Assembly (NCBI GenBank): GCA_030248135.1
Contig: JASANC010005329.1
Location: 1 to 64,000 of the forward strand
Direction of reading: 5' to 3'
Length of the DNA: 64,000 nt
Origin: Theristus sp. LFF4_11
Lineage: Eukaryota > Nematoda > Chromadorea > Monhysterida > Xyalidae
In this document: one piece after another, positions 56,061 to 64,000 of the stretch
How positions within the stretch are numbered: the stretch's first letter is position 1
How the letters are laid out: each line of letters opens with the position of its first letter
Translations under genes and position numbers: made by a program
Notes under the pieces: model-generated
The model's input: only the letters and a program-made list of their open reading frames with translations
Told to the model about the DNA's origin: nothing
Database searches by the model: none

Positions 56061-56303
56061 GTTTGTGTTTTTGTTTGCCCACAGTTTGTGCGATCCACGC
56101 ACGTCATGAACTTTTTTTAACATGAAATAATAATTAATTAATTGTCATTTCATGTTAAAAACAAACACAGTAGTAGAGGGTAGTAGAGGGGGGGGGGTAA
56201 TTAGGGAGCAGATTTCGCTGCTCCCTGCGTAGGTGCTTGTGCTCCCTGGTTGCTCCCTGATATGTCCTGCTCCCTGGTTGTATTACCTGGTTGGCTCCCC
56301 AAC

Positions 56304-57227
56304 TACCGTATTACCTCTAATAAACCCCCATGGGGGTTTATTTCTTCAGCGACTTCTGGGGGTGGGGGTTTATTTTGGGGGGGGGGCTTTATTTTGGGGG
56401 GGGGGGGGGTTATTTGGAAACCATTTTTAGGAGTGGGCAAAGGAGTGGGGCCTTTGGTAGCACAATTTCATCATTTTCACTGCAACCAGCCACTGAATTC
56501 GCTGGGTATGTGTTTCAAACCGGGGGGGGTACAATTCCGGCCCGCTAATTCCGGCCTGAAGAATTCCGGCCCGCTTATTCCGGCCCGAAGAATTCCGGCC
56601 CGAAGAATTCCGGCCCGGAGAATTCCGGCCCGGAGAATTTTCGCCAGTACGAACAATATTAAACCACACGAAGTGATTTTGGTAATGAAATAATAAAATA
56701 AAAATATCGATGTTCACATGTTACAGTGTATTTTCAATGATGTTCGTCCTGTTTGCTTTTTTGGAAAGTGAAACCTTTTGGAAAAAGAAACTACAAATAA
56801 ATTTTTTAATTTTTTTATCATGAACAGGATTTCTGACCCTTTTACCTTATCAAAAAGGCTTGGCTTAGGATTAGGAACCTACAACAAGTCACTGCAAGCA
56901 AGTTCTAAACAAAAATAAAAAATCACTTAAGAATTTATTTACCAAAAATCACTTCGTGTGGTTTAATATTGTTCTTGCTGACGAAAATTATCCGGGCCGG
57001 AATTCTTCGGGCCGGAATTCTTCGGGCCGGAATTCTTCGGGCCGGAATGAGCGGGCCGGAATTCTACGGGCCGGAATTTCGCGGGCCGGAATAGTACACG
57101 AGCCGTTTCAAACAGGTTTCTATAATCCCCCATGGGGGGATTATTTGGAAACTTGTGGAGGGGGTGGGGGTTTATTTTTGGGGGAGGGGGTTTAATTTTG
57201 GGGGGGTTTAATAGAGGTAATACGGTA
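56304..57227 (+). mobile_element. G-rich MITE family 1, copy 9, split by a foldback element
   Basis: The left part 56304-56520 and the right part 57105-57227 rejoin to a near-normal family-1 element. The right part repeats GTTTCAAAC, which precedes the insertion. Confidence 0.85.
56521..57104. mobile_element. Foldback element with subrepeat arms (copy 2)
   Basis: The left arm 56525-56645 and right arm 56985-57095 are inverted arrays of AATTCCGGCCCG-type units. The middle contains the ACGAAGTGATTTTGGTAATG and TATCGATGTTCACATG segments shared with copy 1. It is bracketed by a 9-bp duplication GTTTCAAAC (56512-56520 and 57105-57113). Confidence 0.85.
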
Positions 57228-57232
57228 TTTTC

Positions 57233-57560
57233 AAATATCTGATGTGGCACAGGGATACAAGTACATAAGAGTTATATTTTTGCGCCGCGTTTGTTTTGCT
57301 GAAAAACGTAAAAAATCTTCAAAACCGTTTTTAGATTGTCCCCGACGTCGAAATTCTGCAAACTCCGTGCAGAAACAAAAATTTAGAGACTGCAAAGCTT
57401 TATTGTTGACGTAACGTATGTACACAGTGACAAAATGTGTTGTCTTCCGTTGATTTTCACCCTCCTCCCCCAGTTCCAAAAACCCGAAGGTACCAAAGTC
57501 CTGTGGATTGTTGTAGGAGGTGTGTGGATGTTGGCTGAACCGTCCGTCCCGTGAACCTTT
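57233..57560. repeat. Partial copy of the 43533-44336 foldback
   Basis: Shares TCTGATGTGGCACAGGGATA, AGAGTTATATTTTTGCGCCG and GAACCGTCCGTCCCGTG with that family; one arm only. Confidence 0.55.
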
Positions 57561-57846
57561 GGTGGTTCTAGGTCAAATTGCGTCTAAGTGCTGCCGCCTA
57601 TTTGTCGTTGTCTCGTCACGCAGCGCTCTCGAATAGCGCATAGCTGCATATAGGCGCATAAATGAGCAGAGCGTCAACACCCTCTTTCCAGCGACAAGCC
57701 GCAACCAAATCGTTGAACATACAGTACTCGTGGAGATATTTCCTGCGCTGGCAATGTCGCTGAGCATGTGAATTTTGTTTAGCAATGAGAGAATTTTGTG
57801 GCTGATGATTTCTTCCACAGTTTAACGACCAATGTACGTGATTCAG

Positions 57847-58052
57847 AACGCGCCGAACAAGAAATCCATTTCTCAGAATTAAACTTATCTGACACATCCC
57901 ACGTCACATTCGGTGTGGGACACAAAACGGCGGCGGAAGCGATCGATTGGTGCCAGCAGCATTCGTATTCTGGCCTTCTAGCAATTCGTACTCAAGTCGA
58001 CACAATGGTGAAAGTGTACGACTTTCTCATTCGTATTTATGGCAGACTTGAG
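57847..58052 (+). CDS. EGF/C-type lectin gene, exon 3 (N-terminal half of CTLD)
   Basis: Acceptor GTGATTCAG gives phase 1 in, matching exon 2; the stronger-looking TCTTCCACAG at 57820 would give phase 2. The exon ends in phase 0 at GAG|GTAGGA. It encodes VTFGVGHKTAAEAIDWCQQH then SGLLAIRTQVD, which resembles the first part of a C-type lectin fold (A..WC...G..LA.I). The second half of the fold is in the next exon, 3.8 kb away. Confidence 0.65.
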
Positions 58053-58197
58053 GTAGGATGAAATTCGAGCTTCAAAATGGAAAAAAGCTTATGATATGAA
58101 TTCTAAAAAATTATCACACCAAAAAAATATGTTGCAATGTTGCATTTTACTCTCCTTTTCTGGTTTCTCATGCAACATTGCAGCATGTTTTTAAAAG

Positions 58198-59320
58198 TAC
58201 AGAGTGGGCCAAAAAAGGTTCCAATTCTAAAATGCTCTCACTGGCGAGTGCTAAAATGTTTAGAGCTGAAAATTGGAACACCATCAGAAAACATTTGGAG
58301 GTTTTTCTGACCAAATTTTTGTAACGGTATGTAGCCCCTATCACTCAAAACAGCAGAATATCTGAAAAACATGAAAAATCGACCAATGTGGTGAAACACA
58401 GAGGGTTGATTTAGCTGTAACAAGAACCCCATGGCTTAAAATTTGGAACACTGTTAGAACACTTTGAGAGTTTTTTGTAATCAATTTTTTTGGTTTAGAC
58501 GTCTCTGTTCATTTTTTACAGTGCAATTTAAAAAAAAATAGCGATTTTTGACGAAAAAACAACGTTCATCCATAATCTCACTGTTTATCATTGCTCAAAA
58601 ACGGACTTCAGAACTGATGTATCGCCATGCGGGGTAAAATTGAATTTTGTACAAATTGCCGAACCACTATTAAAAAGCTATTCGCATTTTTGCACCAATT
58701 GGCAGGTCGGACTCGCTTCTCTGCCGTCCACTTAACCATGATGGCAGCAACGACTGAAAATGGAGTTGCATCTTTCTTTGCAGAAAATAACCAGTGCTAT
58801 GGTAAAAAATGTTGTATCAAATGTATGTTCATGTAAAAAATGAGTGACAAATTGTGTGAATTAAAAAAGAAAAAAAAACAGTTTGCATCTGGAAAGATAA
58901 ATTCGCATTTGCTCTGGGCTGAACCGCTCACGCACGCTCAGACTCGAAGTGAAACATCAGGTTGATCAAACACTGTTCAAATGCAATTCAGCATTCGGCA
59001 TTTCCTAGCTACTGTATGTGCGTATTGTTTTTTTTCATCTTTTTTTTGTGTTGTGAGCACTCGGGTTGTAACCAACGTTCATCATTTGGTATTTGTTACA
59101 GCTAAATTAACCCTCTGCATTTCACCACATTTGTCGATTTTTCATGTTTTTCAGATATTCTGCTGTAGTGAGTAATAGGGGCAACATACCGTGAAAAAAA
59201 AAATTTAGTAAGAAAAACCTCCAAATTTTTTCCAATGGTGTTTCAATTTTCAGCTCTAAACACCTTAGCACACGCCAGTGAGAGCATTTTAGAATTGGAA
59301 CCTTTTTTGGCCCACCCTGT
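58198..59320. mobile_element. Mariner-derived palindrome in intron 3
   Basis: Ends TACAGAGTGGGCC and GGCCCACCCTGTA; long arms (AGGTTCCAATTCTAAAATGC). The inner minus-strand frame has VKWTAERRVRPANW and VVRQFVQ, like the helix-turn-helix N-terminus of mariner-type transposases; it is broken. Confidence 0.75.
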
Positions 59321-60900
59321 ATAATTCTCGTTTTTTGATGTTATCAAAATGGAGGTTTATTAAAAAACGTGAAAAAAGTAATTGATTGAGGGGTGTCTAC
59401 CTACACAAAACAAGATCACAGAAATCACAATATTTAAAAAAAGAAAATGTCCATTCCAATTTCTTTTTTTAACCTAATGTTCAGACAGCCAATCGGCAAT
59501 TAGCTAATACTACAAATTATCCAGGGCTGCTATATTATCTTTTATTTTGGATCCGAGACCCAATGCGTTTTTGCACACCGGGAAAGGAAAATGTTTCATG
59601 GAACTCAAAATTAGTTTAGTTTATGGTAGACACTTCGCCGTGTGGTGACGTTTTACGGGTTTGGTTCGGTTGTTCGGTTTTTTCTTAAAGAACGTTTAGC
59701 AATAAGTTTTTCGTGCGTACGCACGGAACGCACGTCGTTCTAAATGCGGGGCGCAAAACAGTCGTTTCGTTTACGCTACACGACAAAACTGAAAACTGCG
59801 TTCCGCATTCAGAACGACTGAAGTGTCGTGCGTACAGCCGGATAACTAATTCGCGTGGCCAAAAAGTCGTGTGGTGGTGGTGTACCTAGGGTTAGGAGCT
59901 TTGAAAAAAAATTTTTTTATTTTTTTTCGTTTTTTTTTAAATTGGATTTTTTTTTCAAACTTAAAAAAAATTTGAAAAATTTTTCTTCTACTTTGCTCTG
60001 AAAATTCGATTTATGGCATAATTTTTTGAAAGTTCAAACCAAATTTTCTTCCCAACTTCTTTGTGTGCTTAGGTAAATGTCATTATTTGGTCATTTTGAC
60101 CGACGTACTCCATGTTTTTCGATTTGGATGACTTCTAGAGTCAATTTTTAGCGTTGAAACGACTTAACTGAATTGAAATATCGTTTCAGAAATCGTTTTC
60201 TTGCAACTTAGAACATGTTTTTCAGTCGGTAGGCCATGAGATGAACATGATATCTTGTTGATTGGCGTATGTTATAGGTCTACAATGAAGTTGTGCGATA
60301 TATTGTTAAACAATTGGAGCGGAGGTGTTGGTTAATACCACATCACACGACCGTTTTTCAGATACCCGATAACATGGCCACATGTTAAAACTTGCGTGCT
60401 GAGCTAAACTAACGTGTTAAACTTGCGTCTGTCAGTTGCCCGCAACGTGATCGCGAAATCATGGTACGTGTTTTCGATACGATGATTTGAAGAGTGGGCT
60501 CTCGCCATGTGGCAGATAGCATAGCTGGTTGAACCTGAAAGTAAGTGTCTTGGGGGGGGGCGACCGGGTCGACAGGAGCGGTTGACGACTTAGCTACAGC
60601 AAACAGGAATTTTTGAACACAGTCAAATTTTGGTAATTTTCCAAAGAGGAACAACTAAGAACGGTTCAATATTCAAGTACACGTCGAAAATTGTCCTGTT
60701 TTACTGTTGAAAATGCAACTTTCCCTCTATGAAATGGACATAATTTCAATAAAACACGATTTTCGCTCTTATAGTTTTCTGGATCGTTCTGAAAATAGTC
60801 TAGATGAACTCAGCTCGACGAGACGCTTCGAACAAACCTAACTTGTAAAAAAAAATAAAAAAAAAATTTTTCCTAACCCTAGGTGTACCCCCATAGCACG
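59321..60900. other. Intron 3, unassigned sequence
   Basis: Contains TTCTAAATGCGGGGCGCAAA near 59740 and ATTCGCGTGG, related to the 8030-8330 repeat. The CTAGGGTTAGG at 59888 faces CCTAACCCTAGG at 60870, suggesting an inverted element of about 1 kb. No exon is recognised. Confidence 0.4.
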
Positions 60901-61035
60901 AACTTGCGCCGTGGGGGGGGGGGGGGGGGGCGGCACCACCCCCAAAACCACGAAGACCCGGGGCCCCCCGGGGGGCCCCCCCCCCACTACCAAACCGGCC
61001 CCCCCCCCCCCCCCCCCCCCACCCGGTGACCCCCA
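60901..61035. repeat. Homopolymer G/C cluster
   Basis: A run of 18 G (60913-60930), a GGGGCCCCCCGGGGGGCCCC segment, then 22 C (60999-61020). Such runs are error-prone in sequencing, so lengths are uncertain. Confidence 0.85.
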
Positions 61036-61118
61036 CCCTCCTAAAATGTTCCTAAATTTTTTTTTTTGTTCATATTTATGTTTTGTCATAATTTTTTTTT
61101 TTTTAATTGGTTTTTGGG

Positions 61119-61400
61119 TCAGTCGAACTCTATAATATGTGGAATCAGCTGATTGGTCGACCGAGGGGAGGCTGCTCACACTCCGCACCCTTCTTTTTTC
61201 GGGGATCTGGATTCTATTGAAACGTGTTTATTTTGAATGAGTGTGAATTTCCAGTATCCTTTTCATGCTAAAAACAAACTCAAAAGGTTATAGACTGCGA
61301 AATTCAGATTTTTTTATTCAACAGCTCAAAATGCATTATTTTGTTTGACGACGACGACAATGTTTTTGCTTAATTTTTGTGTGTGAAATGAAAGACAAAA
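61119..61400 (+). repeat. One-arm copy of the 24139-24929 palindrome
   Basis: CAGTCGAACTC, GGAATCAGCTGATTGGTCGA, GAAACGTGTTTATTTTGAAT and GACGACGACGAC occur in arm order. Confidence 0.75.
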
Positions 61401-61489
61401 GCCTGTACAATATGCACTAAATATGAGGTTATTTAGTTTTACAAACAACTATATTAGCGAATTTTTTATAATTTGTAGCGTTTTTCATT

Positions 61490-61685
61490 GAAAAATTTGC
61501 ATGAAAAAAATTGGGGTGGGTGGGGGGTTGTGCCACTCCCTATTAACCGATTAGCATCCGGCACACCCCCTAGCAAGCGACCGGGGGGTCCCACTTACCC
61601 CCTACCCCCCCAAAAAAATTTTGGCACCCCCCGCCCCGCGGGTGGTATCCCCTACCTAAAAATGTCTGTCATCTTCGGTACTGAT
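61490..61685 (-). repeat. C-rich repeat, inverted relative of 1040-1330
   Basis: CCCACTTACCCCCTACCCCC, AAATTTTGGCACCCCCC-type words and the border CCTACCTAAAAATGTCTGTC correspond in reverse to the first repeat. The following 61690-61800 repeats GAAATTCTAATTCGCG. Confidence 0.6.
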
Positions 61686-61869
61686 TCTAATTCGTATGGG
61701 CACAAGTTTTCGTGCGTGCGCACGACGAAATTCTAATTCGCGCAGACATTTTTTAAGTTCTGTCTCCGTGTGTACGCACGAAAAACTAATTGCTAAACGC
61801 GCCTTTAGGGCGTGAAACTCTTGTGCTTCGGATCTTCCTGAACCGACAATAACTTTCTTCCTTTCACAG

Positions 61870-62146
61870 AGTTTCTGCAACGCGAATGATGCTGTTTTCG
61901 AAAGCTTCTGGGTGAACTCCAACAGTGGTTATAACGAACCATCTTTGTGGAAAAATGATGTTATGCCATCGGGCCATCGCAGCTGTGTCCGAATGTCTGG
62001 AAACACTGATTGCACGCGTCTGTGGTTGCATGAAGCGGACTGCAACGAAAAACGTCGCTTCCTTTGTCTTTTTGAAGAAAGTCCAGTAATACCCTACAAC
62101 AGCCTTTGTGGTCGCACTGTTCACAATCACAGCGTCCGTGTGGACG
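61870..62146 (+). CDS. EGF/C-type lectin gene, exon 4 (C-terminal half of CTLD)
   Basis: A CTTCCTTTCACAG acceptor in phase 0 matches exon 3. It ends in phase 1 at GAC-G|GTATGA. It encodes ESFWVNSNSG, HRSCVRMSG, RLWLHEADC and RRFLCLFEE, giving the FWVN, C...W...C and F/L-C pattern of the CTLD core with its conserved cysteines. The WND calcium/sugar motif is absent (WLHEADC instead), so classical carbohydrate binding is doubtful. A further SLCGRTV segment follows the domain. Confidence 0.78.
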
Positions 62147-62212
62147 GTATGACTGCATGACTGGCGTATGTTTTTTTTTAATGAACGTGTCGTAAGGCGC
62201 GAGAAATACATG

Positions 62213-63309
62213 TACAGGGTGAGCCAAAAAAAGGTTCCAATTCTAAAATGCTCTCACTGGCTTGTGCTGAGTTGTTTCGAGCTGAAAATTGGAACACTAT
62301 TAGAAAACATTTGGAGGTTTTTCTGACCAAATGTTTGTCATGGTGGGTTGTTCCTATCACTCACTACAGCAAAATATCCGGAAAATATGAAAAATCGACA
62401 AATGTTGTAAAATGCAGAGGGATGATTTAACTGTAACAAAGATCAAAAGAATGAACGTTGGTGACAGCCCGAATGTTCACAACACAAAAAAAGATGAAAA
62501 AAGCAATATGAGTTTAAAGCAGCTTAGAAATGCCGAATGCTGAGTTGCATGTGAACAGTTTTTGATCACTCCAATGTTTCACTTCAAGTCTGAGTGTGCG
62601 TAAGCGGTTCTGCTCAGAACAGATGCGAATTTATCTTTTCAAATCCAAATTGTTTTTTCCCTTTTTAATACACAAAATTTGCCACTCTGATATTTTTACC
62701 ATATCAGACTGGTTGTTTTTCTGCAGTGAGAGATGCGCTTCCATTTTCAGTCTTTGCTGCATCATGGTTAAGTGGATGGCAGAGCAGCGAGTCTGGTCTG
62801 CCAATTGGTGGGAACATGCGAATAACTTTTCCACAGTGGTTCGGCAATTTCGTAAAAGATTCAATTTGACCCCGCGTGACGATACATCAGTTCGGAAGAT
62901 CGTTTATGAGCAATGATAAACAGTGAGATTATGGATGAACAGTGTTTTTTGTCAAAAATTGCTATTTTTTTGAAAATTACACTGTAAAAATGAACTTACG
63001 TGTAAGCCAAAAAAAGTTTGATCACAAAAAACCTCCTAAAGTGTTCTAACAACTGTTCCAAATTTTAAAACACGAGGTCCCTTTGTTACAGCTAAATCAA
63101 CCCTCTAAATTTCACAACATTTGTCGATTTTTCATGGTTTCCAGATATTCTGCTGTAGTGAGTGAATGGAGCAACATACCATGACAAAAATTTGGTCAGA
63201 AAAACCTCCAAATGTTTTCTAATAGTGTTCCAATTTTCAGCTCGAAACACCTTAGCACAAACCAGTGAGAGCATTTTAGAATTGGAACCTTTTTTTGGCT
63301 CACTCAGTA
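62213..63309. mobile_element. Mariner-derived palindrome in intron 4
   Basis: Ends TACAGGGTGAGCC and GGCTCACTCAGTA, arms about 200 bp. The inner plus-strand frame 62763-62915 reads VKWMAEQRVWSANWW then FSTVVRQFRKRFN, the HTH start of a mariner-type transposase. Confidence 0.8.
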
Positions 63310-63521
63310 TGTACAGTAGATGGCCGCAATGAAAAAAGTCAAAAAAGTGTAGGGTGAGTGTTCATAACTGAAGCAAACCTGAAACTTAAAGCCGTGAAAC
63401 TTTGTAATATGTCAGCCGCATAATGTGTTGTCAATTCGGCCGCACATTTTTGATTATTTTACTTTTTTGAATGTATAGCTTGGTTTTTTGAAACATCGAA
63501 TCCAATTCCAACCCTTTTCAG

Positions 63522-63692
63522 TGGTGGACATACTAATTGTTGAAAATTCTTTTGCTCCCCCACAACCAATGCTACTTTTGCGCCTCGACGGACAATCAGC
63601 GTCAATGGAGGTGATTACCCACCACACCGTCACAGAATTCAGATTGGCTGGTGCAGTGCTGAACGGCAACAACGAAGTGATGCTGATTAACG
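63522..63692 (+). CDS. EGF/C-type lectin gene, exon 5
   Basis: 171 bp, phase 1 to 1, acceptor CCCTTTTCAG and donor GTGAGT, both strong. It encodes VVDILIVENSF, PMLLLRLDGQSAS and FRLAGAVLNG. Family not recognised. The gene continues beyond the window; the five exons give about 278 residues. Confidence 0.65.
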
Positions 63693-63702
63693 GTGAGTGT
63701 GA

Positions 63703-63721
63703 CGTACCGTAAAGTCTTGCA
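63703..63721 (+). repeat. MITE family 2 end, used as insertion site
   Basis: TACCGTAAAGTCTTGCA is followed at once by TACCGTATTACC of family 1, so a family-1 element landed at the TA inside a family-2 terminus. Confidence 0.7.
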
Positions 63722-64000
63722 TACCGTATTACCTCCAATAAACCCCCATGGGGGATTAATACGTCAGCGACTTTTAGGGGTGGGGGTTTATTGGTGGGGG
63801 GGGATTATTGGTTGGCGGGGGCTTATTTACAAACAAATTCTAGGGGTGGGGTCTACTGAAAAATAGCAAAAATACCTTGCATGGCAGGCAAGAAAGTCGC
63901 AGAAACTTCTACTCTACATAGAAATTTCCTTTTATAGCAGCCTTTTGTAATGAAATTACCATTAACTCATCCATTTGGGGCCTTTGTTAGCACAATTTCA
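63722..64000 (+). mobile_element. G-rich MITE family 1, copy 10 (cut by window end)
   Basis: Left terminus TACCGTATTACC and the usual internal order to AGCACAATTTCA. The right end is outside the window. Confidence 0.88.

Overview
The window looks like a repeat-rich metazoan nuclear chromosome. Coding exons are short, bounded by GT...AG introns with TTTCAG-type acceptors, and encode animal families: an ionotropic glutamate receptor-like protein, a voltage-gated K+ channel pore, and a secreted EGF/C-type-lectin protein. There is no operon structure, ribosome binding site or phage-like organisation. A nematode or another ecdysozoan seems most likely from splice signals and gene content, but I cannot name the species.

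Layout. 1-9.4 kb is AT-rich duplicated and tandem repeat DNA: a 1.1-kb duplication, a ~172-bp repeat, a 73-bp minisatellite and a retroposon-like unit ending in (GACA)n. 9,495-20,499 is a complete 11.0-kb minus-strand LTR retroelement with 524-527-bp LTRs, a polypurine tract and a primer binding site. Its long pol frame retains Ty3/gypsy homology, but nearly every catalytic residue of protease, RT, RNase H and integrase is replaced. Downstream lies a second coding unit that can be assembled as three spliced exons (881 aa, two CCHC knuckles). 20.6-24.9 kb holds a foldback element with subrepeat arms, a G-rich MITE, a 15-bp minisatellite and a long palindrome.

22.2-41.1 kb contains collinear copies of an unrecognised multi-exon gene. 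One copy spans 24.9-28.7 kb; the next is stretched over 28.9-41.1 kb by inserted MITEs and palindromes; remnants of an earlier copy lie on either side of the LTR element (9.27 kb and 22.2-22.7 kb). 41-46.5 kb is repeats: a mariner-derived palindrome, an IR element and a ~148-bp satellite.

46.9-50.0 kb (+) is a six-exon iGluR-like gene whose pore loop appears missing. Convergent to it, 51.2-50.5 kb (-), are the pore/S6 exons of a Kv channel. From 52.3 kb to the window end (+) runs a phase-consistent gene model of signal peptide, EGF and split C-type lectin domain, with introns filled by transposons.

Transposon structure is itself notable: ten G-rich MITE copies, a second MITE family, Tc1/mariner-derived palindromes and nested insertions with readable target duplications (TA; one 9-bp GTTTCAAAC). 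All calls come from reading the sequence; no database search was run.
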